DNA from: Chryseobacterium sp. PMSZPI
Lineage (GTDB): Bacteria; Bacteroidota; Bacteroidia; Flavobacteriales; Weeksellaceae
Direction of reading: 5' to 3'
Assembly (NCBI RefSeq): GCF_002835665.1
Contig: NZ_PIZV01000004.1
Location: forward strand, 55,234 to 119,233
DNA: 64,000 bases
A program made the position numbers and the translations under genes. Shown here piece after piece: positions 23,315 through 32,586 of this stretch. Numbering within the stretch: position 1 is the stretch's first letter; each line of letters starts with the position of its first letter. Below the pieces are notes generated by a model, which worked only from the letters and a program-made list of their open reading frames with translations, had not been told where the DNA came from and ran no database searches.

Positions 23315-24484
23315 TTGAAAGAAAAATTTTTAAAAATACTGTTAAACCCTAAATATATATTTGGGGTTTATCTTATTGTTGCAGTAGCCACTGCGCTTTC
23401 TAAATTCTCAAGAGGATATCAGGCGATTAATAATTATCTGATTTTCAAAGGAGTATTTTTTAATACACTTGACGAGAAAAATCTGTATTTACAATATCCT
23501 GAACGCTATTCTGATATGAATCATTATGGCGTGTTTTTCAGTTTACTAATTGCTCCTTTTGCCGTAATGCCGGATTGGTTGGGAATCTCATTATGGAATG
23601 TTGCCAATACAGGAATTTTCCTGTATGCCATTCATAAACTTCCATTTTCAGATCCTAAGAAAGCCCTTTTTGCCTTGCTTTGTTTACAGGAATACATTAC
23701 TGCAGCGGTTAGCTTACAGTTTAATGTCGCATTGGTAGGGCTTTTAATGCTTTCCGCAATATATATTTACGAAAGAAAAGAAGTACAATCTGCAACAGCC
23801 ATTGTCGTTGGAATTTTTGTAAAGCTGTATGGAATCGTAGGATTGTCACAGTTTTTCTTTATTAAAAACAAAATTAAGTTTATTCTAGCAGGAATTATTG
23901 TTGCTGCATTATGTTTGTGCATTCCGATGATCTATTCCAGTCCGCAGTTTGTTATCCAGAGTTATTTGGATTGGTCACATTCTTTGATTTCTAAAAATAA
24001 TGACAATCAAGTGCTTGGAAATATGCAGGATATATCCTTGATGGGTTTTGTAAGAAGAATTTTAGGAGATGCCTCTATTTCAAACCTTACATTTTTAGCC
24101 TTTGGAGTTCCGTTGTTTGCATTGCCATATATTAGAATAAAGCAATATAAAAATTACGCGTTCCAATTGATGATTCTGGCGTCTACATTACTTTTTTTGG
24201 TTTTGTTTAGCTCAGGTTCGGAATCGCCAACCTACATTATTGCCGTAGCAGGAGTGATGATCTGGTTTACCCTTCAAAAAGAAAAAACACCACTTGTAAT
24301 AGGGTTATTGGTATTTGTAATCATTCTTACATGCTTTTCGCCATCGGATTTATTTCCAAAATTCATCAAGCAAAATTATATTATTAAATATTCTTTGAAA
24401 GCTGTACCTTGTATCGTCGTTTGGTTCAGAGTGATTTATGAACTTCTGACAAAAGACTTTGAAAAGGATTATACTTTAAATTAA
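23315..24484 (+). CDS. GT87 / DUF2029-type membrane glycosyltransferase
   Basis: 389 residues starting at a TTG codon (no ATG in frame nearby gives a plausible N-terminus). About ten membrane helices; an early DxxxxY-like loop with EKNLYLQYPERYSDMNHYGVFFSLLIAPF corresponds to the PPP(Y)Y/YPP substrate loop of DUF2029 polyprenyl-phosphate mannose/arabinose transferases, and AAVSLQFNVALVGLLML to the Q-x-N motif of this family. It would add a sugar from a polyprenyl-phosphate donor outside the membrane. First of four contiguous glycan genes. Confidence 0.8.
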   Translation: MKEKFLKILLNPKYIFGVYLIVAVATALSKFSRGYQAINNYLIFKGVFFNTLDEKNLYLQYPERYSDMNHYGVFFSLLIAPFAVMPDWLGISLWNVANTGIFLYAIHKLPFSDPKKALFALLCLQEYITAAVSLQFNVALVGLLMLSAIYIYERKEVQSATAIVVGIFVKLYGIVGLSQFFFIKNKIKFILAGIIVAALCLCIPMIYSSPQFVIQSYLDWSHSLISKNNDNQVLGNMQDISLMGFVRRILGDASISNLTFLAFGVPLFALPYIRIKQYKNYAFQLMILASTLLFLVLFSSGSESPTYIIAVAGVMIWFTLQKEKTPLVIGLLVFVIILTCFSPSDLFPKFIKQNYIIKYSLKAVPCIVVWFRVIYELLTKDFEKDYTLN

Positions 24485-24487
24485 TGT

Positions 24488-25417
24488 ATGAAGAAAATTT
24501 CTATTGTCATACCCGCTCATAATGAAGAAGGCAATGTTGCTTTAGTTCATGAAAAAATAAAGGAAGTTTTTTCAGGATTAAAAAACTATGATTATGAAAT
24601 CATCTTTGTGAATGATGGGAGCCGGGATAATACACAGCAGAAGCTTGAAGAATTATCTCAAAAATATGAAGACGTAAAGTTTATTGAGTTTTCCAGAAAT
24701 TTTGGACACCAGCCGGCTGTAAAAGCCGGGATAGATAATGCTGATGGAAATGCAGTCATTTCAATGGATGGAGATCTTCAACATCCTCCTGAACTTATTC
24801 CGGAAATGATTAAAAAGTGGGAAGAAGGTTATGATATTGTTTATACGGTAAGAACCTATCCTAAACAGATTTCCTATTTTAAAAGAAAAACTTCCGACGG
24901 GTTTTATAAATTGTTATCCAGCCTTTCAGATGTCAACCTTACCAAAGGAGGAGGATCTGATTTCCGATTGATGGATGCCAATGCCGTTCAGGCAATGAGA
25001 AGCTTTAAAGAAGATGATTTATTTCTAAGAGGCCTTACCAGCTGGATGGGATATAAACAGACCGGAATTGAGTTTGTTGCCGGAGAAAGAATGACCGGAG
25101 AAAGCAGTTATAACCTTAAAAAGATGCTCACTTTTGCATTTACAGGAATTACTGCCTTTAGCGTAAAACCTCTTTATTTAGCAGCTTATCTGGGCTTTAT
25201 CTTTTCTCTTCTTTCCGTGATAGGATATGTTGGATATGTTGTGTATGCATTTGTTGCCGGCACTGAAATATCAGGTTGGGCATCATTAATTATGACCATC
25301 GTATTCTTTGGAGGTCTTCAACTTATTATTTTGGGAATTATCGGCATTTATTTAGGAAAAATCTTTAAACAGGTAAAAGAAAGACCTAATTATATTATTA
25401 AAAACAAAAATTTTTAA
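24488..25417 (+). CDS. Family 2 glycosyltransferase, polyprenyl-phosphate glycosyltransferase type
   Basis: 309 residues. GT-A catalytic domain: ISIVIPAHNEEGNVALVHEK, EIIFVNDGSRDNT, ARDGNAVISMDGDLQHPPEL-like segment with MDGDLQHPPE (DxD), then the acceptor region GGGSDFRLMD. Two C-terminal membrane helices follow (residues about 235-290). This is the DPM1/ArnC/GtrB layout, which makes undecaprenyl-phosphate sugar in the inner membrane. It could supply the donor for the GT87 enzyme encoded three bases upstream; the sugar is unknown. Confidence 0.88.
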   Translation: MKKISIVIPAHNEEGNVALVHEKIKEVFSGLKNYDYEIIFVNDGSRDNTQQKLEELSQKYEDVKFIEFSRNFGHQPAVKAGIDNADGNAVISMDGDLQHPPELIPEMIKKWEEGYDIVYTVRTYPKQISYFKRKTSDGFYKLLSSLSDVNLTKGGGSDFRLMDANAVQAMRSFKEDDLFLRGLTSWMGYKQTGIEFVAGERMTGESSYNLKKMLTFAFTGITAFSVKPLYLAAYLGFIFSLLSVIGYVGYVVYAFVAGTEISGWASLIMTIVFFGGLQLIILGIIGIYLGKIFKQVKERPNYIIKNKNF

Positions 25418-26194
25418 ATGGTTTTATTAAGTTTTGATATCGAGGAGTTTGATATGCCTTTAGAATATAAAGGAGAAATCTCTTTTGATAAACAAATCTC
25501 TATATCTCAATATGGGCTTGAAAGAATTTTAAATATTCTTAAAAAGCATCATGCAAAAGCAACTTTCTTTTCCACAGTAGTTTTTGCAGAAAATAGTAAA
25601 CATCTTATCGAAAGATTATTAAATGAAGGGCATGAATTGGCCTCTCACACTTGGTTCCATTCGGAATTTGAAGAAAAACACCTTAAAGAATCGAGAGAAA
25701 AACTGGAAGAATTATTCTCAACGAAAGTAACAGGATTAAGAATGCCGAGAATGATGCCTGTAGATGAAAAAGAAGTGGAAAAAGCAGGATATTCCTACAA
25801 CTCATCCATCAATCCTACATTTCTTCCGGGCCGATATAATAATTTGAAAGTTTCAAGAACCTATTTTAAAGAAGGAAATGTAATGCAGGTTCCGGCGTCA
25901 GTATCTCCTAATTTCAGAATTCCCTTATTTTGGTTAAGTTTCCATAACTTTCCACTGGCATTTTATAAAAAACTGGCTTCCGATACTTTGAAAAAAGATC
26001 AATATTTGAATATCTATTTCCACCCATGGGAGTTTGCCGGAATTAAAGACGAAGCTTTTAAACTACCAGGTTTTACTGTGAAAAATTCTGGAGACGATAT
26101 GGTGGAAAGATTTGACTCATTTGTAGGCTGGTTGAAAGATAAAGGCCATACATTTGGGACATTTCAGGAATTTCAAAAAAAGATATGCTCATGA
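25418..26194 (+). CDS. Polysaccharide deacetylase family protein (DUF3473-type)
   Basis: 258 residues beginning directly after the previous stop. NodB-like fold: VLLSFDIEEFD (catalytic-base Asp, metal Asp-Glu), KATFFSTVVF, GHELASHTWFHSEFEE (His-x3-His metal site), RMPRMMPVDEKE, and YFHPWEFAG with the last catalytic His. The order SFDIEEFD...SHT..H...R.P...HPWE fits the subgroup of glycan-lipid or exopolysaccharide deacetylases. No signal peptide, so it acts on a cytoplasmic lipid-linked glycan. Overlaps the next gene by four bases. Confidence 0.86.
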   Translation: MVLLSFDIEEFDMPLEYKGEISFDKQISISQYGLERILNILKKHHAKATFFSTVVFAENSKHLIERLLNEGHELASHTWFHSEFEEKHLKESREKLEELFSTKVTGLRMPRMMPVDEKEVEKAGYSYNSSINPTFLPGRYNNLKVSRTYFKEGNVMQVPASVSPNFRIPLFWLSFHNFPLAFYKKLASDTLKKDQYLNIYFHPWEFAGIKDEAFKLPGFTVKNSGDDMVERFDSFVGWLKDKGHTFGTFQEFQKKICS

Positions 26195-27288
26195 AGATAG
26201 CTTTTGATGCCAAACGTTTTTTCCATAATACATCCGGTTTGGGCAATTACTCAAGAGATCTTGTAAGAATACTTTCTCAATATGAGCCGGATAATGAGTA
26301 TTTACTCCTGAACAAAAATAAATCCGAGCGAGGAAAAGATATTCTGGAACGTCCCAATGTTGAATTTGTTGAAACGTCTAAAGGTAACTTTTCGCGTCAG
26401 TTTAAGATGGGAAAAGATGCCCAGAAACAAGGGGCTGATATTTTCCATGGTCTATCCGGAGAACTTCCTTTAAAATGGGATAAAAAACCAATCAAAAAAA
26501 TAGTAACGATACACGATCTGATCTTTGTACGATATCCGCAATATTATTCTTTTTTTGATAGAAAGATTCATTTCTGGAAATTCAGGAAAGCGGCTGAAAT
26601 GGCAGACAAAATTATTGCCATTTCAGAACAGACGAAAAGAGATATTATACAGTTTTTAAAAGTTCCGGAAACTAAAATTGAAGTCATTTATCAAGGCTGC
26701 CATAAAGCATTCAAAGAACAGCAGTCCCCGGACTTTATTCAGGTGACTCAGGATAAATTTAAACTTTCGGAAAGGTTTATCCTGAATGTAGGAACCATTG
26801 AAGACCGAAAGAATCTGTTGAATATTGTAAAGGCCATCCATGAGACTAATATACCACTGGTTGTGGTAGGAAGAAAGACCAAATATTACCAAAAAATTGC
26901 AGATTTCCTGAAAAAGAATAAAATGGAAAATCAGATTTTATTTTTAGAAGGAGTTTCTATGGACGAATTGGCTGTTATTTACAAACTGGCTGATATCTTT
27001 GTATATCCAAGCTTTTTTGAAGGTTTTGGAATTCCGGTTATTGAAGCCCTTTTTTCTAAAACGGTTGTTGTAACCAGCAACACGAGTTGTTTACCAGAAG
27101 CAGGAGGACCAGATTCGGTATATATCGACCCGAATAACTATGTTGATATTCGTGCAAAAATAAAATTTCTTTGGGAAAATGCATCCGAAAGAAAACGCCG
27201 TGAGGAAAAGGGTTTTGAGTTTGTTCAGAAGTTTAATGACGAACCGATTGCAAAGGAATTGATGAATCTTTATCAAAAAATTATCTAA
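26191..27288 (+). CDS. Family 4 glycosyltransferase
   Basis: 365 residues from the ATG at 26191, which overlaps the deacetylase stop as ATGA; an ATG six bases earlier is less likely. GT-B fold: N-terminal FDAKRFFHNTSGLGNYSRDL, HDLIFVRYP and ADKIIAISEQTKRDI; C-terminal FILNVGTIEDRKNLLNIVKA, then YPSFFEGFGIPVIEAL, the ExFxxxPxxE nucleotide-sugar motif of GT4. Cytoplasmic transfer of a sugar from a nucleotide donor to a lipid-linked acceptor. Last gene of the glycan cluster. Confidence 0.9.
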   Translation: MKIAFDAKRFFHNTSGLGNYSRDLVRILSQYEPDNEYLLLNKNKSERGKDILERPNVEFVETSKGNFSRQFKMGKDAQKQGADIFHGLSGELPLKWDKKPIKKIVTIHDLIFVRYPQYYSFFDRKIHFWKFRKAAEMADKIIAISEQTKRDIIQFLKVPETKIEVIYQGCHKAFKEQQSPDFIQVTQDKFKLSERFILNVGTIEDRKNLLNIVKAIHETNIPLVVVGRKTKYYQKIADFLKKNKMENQILFLEGVSMDELAVIYKLADIFVYPSFFEGFGIPVIEALFSKTVVVTSNTSCLPEAGGPDSVYIDPNNYVDIRAKIKFLWENASERKRREEKGFEFVQKFNDEPIAKELMNLYQKII

Positions 27289-27294
27289 AAAAAC

Positions 27295-27324
27295 TTTGCA
27301 TTTTAAAAATAAATCCTACATTTG
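27295..27324 (+). promoter_or_regulatory. Promoter of the histidine operon
   Basis: TTTG at 27295-27298 and TACATTTG at 27317-27324 are 18 bases apart, a good Bacteroidota promoter. Transcription would begin shortly before the leader peptide start at 27342. Confidence 0.75.
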
Positions 27325-27341
27325 TACCATAATTCAATACA

Positions 27342-27392
27342 ATGAAACCGAATTTTTTAGCATTACATCATTATTATCATCATCTCTGTTAG
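27342..27392 (+). CDS. hisL: Histidine operon leader peptide
   Basis: A 16-codon frame, MKPNFLALHHYYHHLC then TAG, begins 17 bases after the promoter box. Four histidine codons flank two tyrosine codons in the middle, exactly what a ribosome-stalling attenuator needs. A terminator (27441-27468) and a competing AGACGG element (27391-27396) follow, and hisG starts 147 bases after the leader stop. In enteric bacteria the his leader has seven consecutive His codons; a Bacteroidota version of this layout is unusual to my knowledge. Confidence 0.75.
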   Translation: MKPNFLALHHYYHHLC

Positions 27393-27468
27393 ACGGAATT
27401 GATTGATATTTGTATGTGCTAAAATCAAAAAATAATTAAAACCGTCTGAGTAAATAGACGGTTTTTTT
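27391..27468 (+). promoter_or_regulatory. Putative his attenuator: antiterminator and terminator
   Basis: The terminator stem is ACCGTCT (27441-27447) with AGACGGT (27456-27462), followed by six further T residues. AGACGG at 27391-27396, overlapping the leader stop codon, can pair with the 5' arm CCGTCT instead and would prevent the terminator. A ribosome stalled at the His codons leaves 27391-27396 free; a ribosome that finishes covers it. This is the classical attenuation logic; the fold has not been computed. Confidence 0.7.
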
Positions 27469-27538
27469 GTTTCCTGAATTCTCCTCGGAAATTTTCAAAA
27501 CAGATCAATTTTTATTTGCTCGGACTAAAAAAAGCGAA

Positions 27539-28396
27539 ATGAGTAAATTAAAAATTGCAATTCAAAAAAGTGGTCGACTTTATGAGGATTCTTTACAACT
27601 TCTCAAAGATTGCGGAATTTTCGTCAATAATGGAAAAGATCAGCTTAAAGTTTCAGTAGATAATTTTCCGATGGAAATCATGTATCTGCGAAACTCGGAT
27701 ATTCCGCAATACCTTGAAGACGGAGTAGTGGATATTGCCATAGTAGGTGAGAATCTTCTGGTTGAAAAACAGAAAAACATTCAAATTATCGAGAAACTTG
27801 GTTTCTCCAAATGCCGGGTTTCCATAGCTGTCCCAAAGGAAGTGGAAACCGATGATCTGACGTATTTTCAAGGGAAAAAAATTGCCACTTCTTATCCTAA
27901 TACCCTTAGAAATTTTTTAGAAAAGAAAGGGGTTGTTTCAGATATTCACGTTATTTCCGGATCTGTAGAAATAGCTCCTAATATTGGCCTTGCGGACGGA
28001 ATCTGCGATATTGTGAGCTCCGGAAGTACTTTATTCAAAAACGGATTAAGAGAAACCGTAACCTTACTGAAATCGGAAGCTGTTTTGGCACAAACTCCAC
28101 AATTATCACTCGAAAAAACAGCCATTCTTGAAAAGTTCTTATTCAGGATCAAAGCGGTTTTAAAAGCTAAAAATTCAAAATACATCCTGATGAATGTTCC
28201 TAATGATAAGATTCAAAAAGTGGCCGGTGTCCTTCCTGTACTGAAAAGCCCTACCGTGATTCCGTTAGCTGAAGAAGGTTGGAGCAGTATTCATTCAGTG
28301 ATTGATCAGGAGCGGTTTTGGGAAGTTATTGATGAACTGAAAGAGAACGGAGCACAAGACATACTCATCATTCCAATTGATAAAATGGTTATTTAA
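27539..28396 (+). CDS. hisG: ATP phosphoribosyltransferase (long form)
   Basis: 285 residues from the ATG at 27539 (MSKLKIAIQKSGRLYEDS); an upstream in-frame TTG lies inside the terminator T-run and is rejected. Two periplasmic-binding-like lobes carry EIMYLRNSDIPQYLEDGVVDIAIVGENLL and GLADGICDIVSSGSTL (the phosphoribosyl-diphosphate loop), followed by a C-terminal ACT-like regulatory domain (KYILMNVPNDKIQKV). This is the HisZ-independent long form. It starts histidine synthesis from ATP and PRPP and is normally inhibited by histidine. First structural gene behind the attenuator. Confidence 0.95.
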   Translation: MSKLKIAIQKSGRLYEDSLQLLKDCGIFVNNGKDQLKVSVDNFPMEIMYLRNSDIPQYLEDGVVDIAIVGENLLVEKQKNIQIIEKLGFSKCRVSIAVPKEVETDDLTYFQGKKIATSYPNTLRNFLEKKGVVSDIHVISGSVEIAPNIGLADGICDIVSSGSTLFKNGLRETVTLLKSEAVLAQTPQLSLEKTAILEKFLFRIKAVLKAKNSKYILMNVPNDKIQKVAGVLPVLKSPTVIPLAEEGWSSIHSVIDQERFWEVIDELKENGAQDILIIPIDKMVI

Positions 28397-28412
28397 AAAG
28401 AAATACGTAATG

Positions 28413-28540
28413 AATCATTAAGGAAATGAAGGTTTTAAGAACATTAAGCTTTATCAGAAAATTGATTAAGCGTGTAGCTGAATCAATAGCTTTAGCTATG
28501 ATCTTAATAATTCTTAATCACTTAAAAACTCTTAATGGTT
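28413..28540. repeat. Dispersed inverted-repeat element inside the his operon
   Basis: Arms AATCATTAAG (28413-28422) and CTTAATGGTT (28531-28540) with one mismatch enclose about 108 bases rich in TTAAG. Same type as 18497-18601. It fills the 176-base gap between hisG and hisD, the only large gap in an otherwise tight operon, and could stabilise or partly stop the transcript. Confidence 0.68.
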
Positions 28541-28572
28541 AAAAAAATGTCACACTAAGAAAAATAATACAA

Positions 28573-29847
28573 ATGAAAATATACAGATATCCAACGAAAA
28601 ATACATGGGCTGATCTGGTACAGCGCCCCGTTCTTGAACGAGAAGAGATTTCAGGGCTTATCGCACAGATATTTTCCGAAGTCGAGAAGAATGGAGATAA
28701 AGCTTTGATAGATTTCAACAGAAAATTTGATAAGGCCAATACAAAAAGTATTAAGGTTGCGGAAATTGAAATTGAAAATGCCATTAATCAAATTAATGAA
28801 GATTTAAAACAAGCTATTCAACAAGCCAGGGAAAATATTTCTAAATTTCACGCTACACAAAATACGGAAGTTCAAAAAATTGAAACAACAAAAGGAGTGA
28901 TTTGCTGGAGAGAGAATAGAGCTATTGAGAAAGTGGGAATTTATATTCCGGGAGGAACAGCTCCTTTATTTTCAACCGTATTGATGCTTGCTATTCCTGC
29001 AAATTTGGCCGGGTGCAAAGAAATTATACTGTGTACACCACCAGATAAAAATGGAAATATTAATCCGGCTATTTTATATGCCGCCAAGCTTTGTGGAATT
29101 TCTAAAATCTTTAAAACAGGAGGAGCCCAGGCCGTTGCCGGAATGGCGTTGGGAACAGAAAGCATTCCGAAAGTCTATAAAATTTTTGGTCCGGGAAATC
29201 AGTTTGTTGTTGCCGCAAAAGAATATGCCCAACGCTATGGAGTTGCTATTGATATGCCGGCCGGCCCCAGTGAAGTCCTTGTCATAGCAGACCAGCAGGC
29301 TGTCCCTGATTTCTGTGCAGCGGATCTTCTTTCACAGGCAGAACATGGAAGTGATAGTCAGGTTGTTTTTATCACAACAGATCTTACCATTTTTAATGAT
29401 ACAATTGAGGCTGTTGAACAACAAGTCAAGGTATTGCCTAGAAATGAATTTGCCAATCAGGCGTTGGAAAACAGCAACTTTATATTGCTTAACACTCTTG
29501 AAGAGGCCATTGAGTTCAGCAATTTATATGCTCCCGAACACCTTATTCTTGCCATGAAAGACTTTGAAAAATATATCTCAAAGGTTCAGAATGCAGGATC
29601 TGTTTTCCTCGGAAATTATTCCTGTGAAAGTGCCGGCGATTATGCAAGTGGAACCAATCACACCCTTCCTACCAATGCTTATGCAAAGAATTATAGTGGT
29701 GTTTCCCTGGATAGTTTTGTAAAAAAAATAACATTCCAGCATCTTTCCAAAGAAGGACTTCAAAATTTAGGAAAAACGATAGAAACAATGGCAGAAGCAG
29801 AAGGCCTGTTTGCCCACAAAAATGCAGTATCAATACGATTAAAATAA
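28573..29847 (+). CDS. hisD: Histidinol dehydrogenase
   Basis: 424 residues. The NAD-binding and zinc-dependent core has GIYIPGGTAPLFSTVLMLAIPA, KIFKTGGAQAVAGMALGTE, the FGPGNQFVVAAK loop, MPAGPSEVLVIAD, LSQAEHGSDSQVV with the Gln-His zinc ligands and SAGDYASGTNHTLPT near the end. It performs the last two steps, histidinol to histidine with two NAD+. Follows hisG after the repeat-filled gap and precedes hisC by four bases. Confidence 0.96.
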   Translation: MKIYRYPTKNTWADLVQRPVLEREEISGLIAQIFSEVEKNGDKALIDFNRKFDKANTKSIKVAEIEIENAINQINEDLKQAIQQARENISKFHATQNTEVQKIETTKGVICWRENRAIEKVGIYIPGGTAPLFSTVLMLAIPANLAGCKEIILCTPPDKNGNINPAILYAAKLCGISKIFKTGGAQAVAGMALGTESIPKVYKIFGPGNQFVVAAKEYAQRYGVAIDMPAGPSEVLVIADQQAVPDFCAADLLSQAEHGSDSQVVFITTDLTIFNDTIEAVEQQVKVLPRNEFANQALENSNFILLNTLEEAIEFSNLYAPEHLILAMKDFEKYISKVQNAGSVFLGNYSCESAGDYASGTNHTLPTNAYAKNYSGVSLDSFVKKITFQHLSKEGLQNLGKTIETMAEAEGLFAHKNAVSIRLK

Positions 29848-29851
29848 TAGA

Positions 29852-30886
29852 ATGAACAATACAATTGTCAATATCAATACTTTAGTAAGAGAAAATATTT
29901 TAAAACTACAGCCTTATATAAGCTTTAGAGATCATAATGAATTTAGTGCTCCTGTGCTTTTGGATGCCAATGAAAGCCCTTTCGGTGAATATAATCGTTA
30001 CCCGGATTCTACCCAGAAAAAACTGAAAAGTAAACTGTCAGAACTTAAAAATCTATCTCCATCTCAAATGGCAATAGGAAACGGAAGTGATGAACTTATC
30101 GATTTGATTATTAAAATATTTTGTGAGCCCAAAAAGGATGCTATCCTGATGATGAATCCTTCTTTTGCGATGTATGCATTTTATGCTGCAATCAATGAAA
30201 ACAATGTTTTAAAGCTTAATCTGAATGAAAACTTTGATATCTTAAAAGAAGATTTTTTAAATATTACAAAAGAACAGGCTATAAAGATTTTCTTTTTGTG
30301 TTCACCTAATAATCCGACCGGAAATAGTATTGATGATATTGAGTTCTACATTCAAAACTTTAATGGAATTGTTGTGGTGGATGAAGCTTATATTGAATTC
30401 TCAGGAAAAAAATCAAGTATTGAACTTCTTGAGAAATATCCAAATCTGATCGTTCTTCAGACTTTTTCGAAAGCTTGGGGAATTGCAGGAGCAAGAGTTG
30501 GGGTGGCTTACGCATCTGAAGACATTATTACGTTGATCAATACCGTAAAAGCACCTTACAATGTCAACGCATTAAGCCAGGAGCTAATTCTGAAAACACT
30601 TGATAAGCAAGAAATATTCAATGAAAATCTGGACCAAATTCTATCGGAAAGAAGATGGCTTGAAGAACAGTTTAAAGATATTAAATGTATCTCAAAAGTA
30701 TACCCGACAGACGCCAATTTCTTTTTGATTACAATGAATAATGTAGATCAGGTATATGAAAGAATGTTGGAAGAAGAAGTTCTGACAAGCAGAAGAGATC
30801 CTGCTATCCCGGGATGTATTAGAATCAATATAGGAAATCGTCAGGAGAATGAAAAATTAATCAACCTTTTAAAAAATATAGGATAA
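29852..30886 (+). CDS. hisC: Histidinol-phosphate aminotransferase
   Basis: 344 residues, fold type I PLP enzyme. LLDANESPFGEYNRYPD at the start is the HisC hallmark, GNGSDELIDLII binds the cofactor phosphate region, SPNNPTGN and VVDEAYIEFSG are present, and TFSKAWGIAGARVG carries the PLP lysine. The C-terminal end RINIGNRQEN provides the substrate carboxylate arginine. It converts imidazole-acetol phosphate to histidinol phosphate. hisB follows after 18 bases. Confidence 0.96.
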   Translation: MNNTIVNINTLVRENILKLQPYISFRDHNEFSAPVLLDANESPFGEYNRYPDSTQKKLKSKLSELKNLSPSQMAIGNGSDELIDLIIKIFCEPKKDAILMMNPSFAMYAFYAAINENNVLKLNLNENFDILKEDFLNITKEQAIKIFFLCSPNNPTGNSIDDIEFYIQNFNGIVVVDEAYIEFSGKKSSIELLEKYPNLIVLQTFSKAWGIAGARVGVAYASEDIITLINTVKAPYNVNALSQELILKTLDKQEIFNENLDQILSERRWLEEQFKDIKCISKVYPTDANFFLITMNNVDQVYERMLEEEVLTSRRDPAIPGCIRINIGNRQENEKLINLLKNIG

Positions 30887-30904
30887 CTAAACAAATAGCA
30901 ATAT

Positions 30905-31999
30905 ATGAAAAAAGTACTATTTATAGACCGTGACGGCACTCTAATTATTGAGCCCCCTACGGATTTTCAGGTCGATTCCTTGGAAAAACTGGAATTTTAT
31001 CCGGGGGTATTTCAAAACCTTTCAAAAATTGCCAATGAACTGGATTATGAATTAGTGATGGTAACCAATCAGGACGGATTGGGCACCGAAAGTTTTCCAT
31101 TGGAAGATTTTACAAAACCTCATGAAAAAATGTTGAAAGCATTTGAAAATGAAGGAATAATTTTTAATGATATTTTAATTGATAAAAGTTTTGAACACGA
31201 AAATCTACCTACGAGAAAACCTGGTATAGGGATGATGGGAAAATATATCTATGGTAATTATGATCTCGAGAATTCTTTTGTTATAGGAGATCGTGTTACA
31301 GATATTCAATTGGCCCGGAACTTAGGGACAAAGGCTATTTTTATAAGCCCGGGTTTAAATGATAAAGCTGATTTAACCACTACTAATTGGGCAGAAATCT
31401 ATCAGTTTTTAAAAAGTGAAATGAGAAAGGCTAAAGTCTCTAGAAAAACTAACGAAACCGAAATCGAGATTGAAGTCAATATCGATGGAAGCGGAAAATC
31501 TGAAATTTCAACAGGACTTCATTTCTTTGATCACATGTTGGATCAGATTGCCAAACACGGGAATATGGACCTTCGTGTCAAAGTAACAGGAGATCTTAAT
31601 GTAGACGAGCACCATACGATTGAAGATACAGGAATCGTATTGGGTGAGGCTATTATCAAAGCTTTGGGAAAGAAAAAAGGAATTGAAAGATATGGTTTTT
31701 TGCTCCCTATGGATGATTGTCTGGCACAGGTGGCCATTGATTTCGGAGGGCGACCGTGGCTGGTTTGGGATGCAGAATTTAAAAGAGAAAAGATAGGAGA
31801 TGTTCCTACAGAAATGTTCTTTCATTTCTTTAAATCTTTCACAGATTCTTCAAAATCGAATTTGAATATAAAATCAGAAGGAGATAACGAACACCATAAA
31901 ATAGAATCCATTTTCAAAGCATTTGCAAAAGCTATTAAAATGGCGGTAAATCAATCTGATGCTAATTACAGTTTACCTTCAACCAAAGGAAGTTTATAA
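30905..31999 (+). CDS. hisB: Bifunctional histidinol-phosphatase / imidazoleglycerol-phosphate dehydratase
   Basis: 364 residues in two domains. Residues 1-165 are a HAD phosphatase: [13 protein letters not shown] (DxDGT), [10 protein letters not shown] and [16 protein letters not shown]. Residues about 175-364 are the dehydratase: [54 protein letters not shown] and the second HHxxE motif ([15 protein letters not shown]), which bind manganese. The fusion is that of enteric bacteria and many Bacteroidota. hisH starts two bases later. Confidence 0.96.
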   Translation: MKKVLFIDRDGTLIIEPPTDFQVDSLEKLEFYPGVFQNLSKIANELDYELVMVTNQDGLGTESFPLEDFTKPHEKMLKAFENEGIIFNDILIDKSFEHENLPTRKPGIGMMGKYIYGNYDLENSFVIGDRVTDIQLARNLGTKAIFISPGLNDKADLTTTNWAEIYQFLKSEMRKAKVSRKTNETEIEIEVNIDGSGKSEISTGLHFFDHMLDQIAKHGNMDLRVKVTGDLNVDEHHTIEDTGIVLGEAIIKALGKKKGIERYGFLLPMDDCLAQVAIDFGGRPWLVWDAEFKREKIGDVPTEMFFHFFKSFTDSSKSNLNIKSEGDNEHHKIESIFKAFAKAIKMAVNQSDANYSLPSTKGSL

Positions 32000-32001
32000 A
32001 T

Positions 32002-32586
32002 ATGATTGCAATAATAAAATATAATGGCGGAAACGTAAGCTCAGTACAGAATGCACTGAACAGATTAAATGTAGATTCTATCATTACAGATGATCCGAAG
32101 CAGATTTTAAAAGCTGATAAAGTAATTTTCCCGGGGGTTGGAGAAGCATCTTCAACCATGAAGCTATTAAAAGAAAAAAAACTTGATGTACTTATTCCAA
32201 CTTTACAACAACCGGTATTAGGAATATGCTTGGGAATGCAGCTGATGTGCAAAAAAAATGAGGAAGGGAATACCGAAGGAATGGGAATTTTTGATATCAA
32301 TGTGAGAAAATTTCCGTCAGAAGATATTGTTCCCCATATGGGCTGGAATACTGTTTCCAATCAAAATTCTTCATTATTTTCAGGAATTGAACAGGAGGAT
32401 GACGTATATTTTGTTCATAGCTATTATTGTGAATTATCGGATTTTACAACTTCTGTATGCGACTATATTCTGCCATTCAGTGCGTCTTTGCAAAAAGATA
32501 ACTTTTATGCAGTACAGTTTCACCCGGAAAAATCGGGACAAGTTGGAAACCAGTTATTAAAGAACTTTATCAATTTACCATTATGA
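32002..32586 (+). CDS. hisH: Imidazole glycerol phosphate synthase glutaminase subunit
   Basis: 194 residues, class I glutamine amidotransferase. [12 protein letters not shown], the nucleophile elbow [13 protein letters not shown] with the catalytic Cys, [17 protein letters not shown] and [18 protein letters not shown] with the catalytic His and Glu are all present. It supplies ammonia to HisF for the cyclase reaction. Its last four bases overlap the hisA start (ATGA). Confidence 0.95.
   Translation: MIAIIKYNGGNVSSVQNALNRLNVDSIITDDPKQILKADKVIFPGVGEASSTMKLLKEKKLDVLIPTLQQPVLGICLGMQLMCKKNEEGNTEGMGIFDINVRKFPSEDIVPHMGWNTVSNQNSSLFSGIEQEDDVYFVHSYYCELSDFTTSVCDYILPFSASLQKDNFYAVQFHPEKSGQVGNQLLKNFINLPL

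Noticed and set aside
27467..27538. Longer hisG start at a TTG
   Set aside because: The TTG lies in the T-run of the attenuator terminator, and the extra 24 residues have no counterpart in HisG; the ATG at 27539 gives the standard N-terminus.
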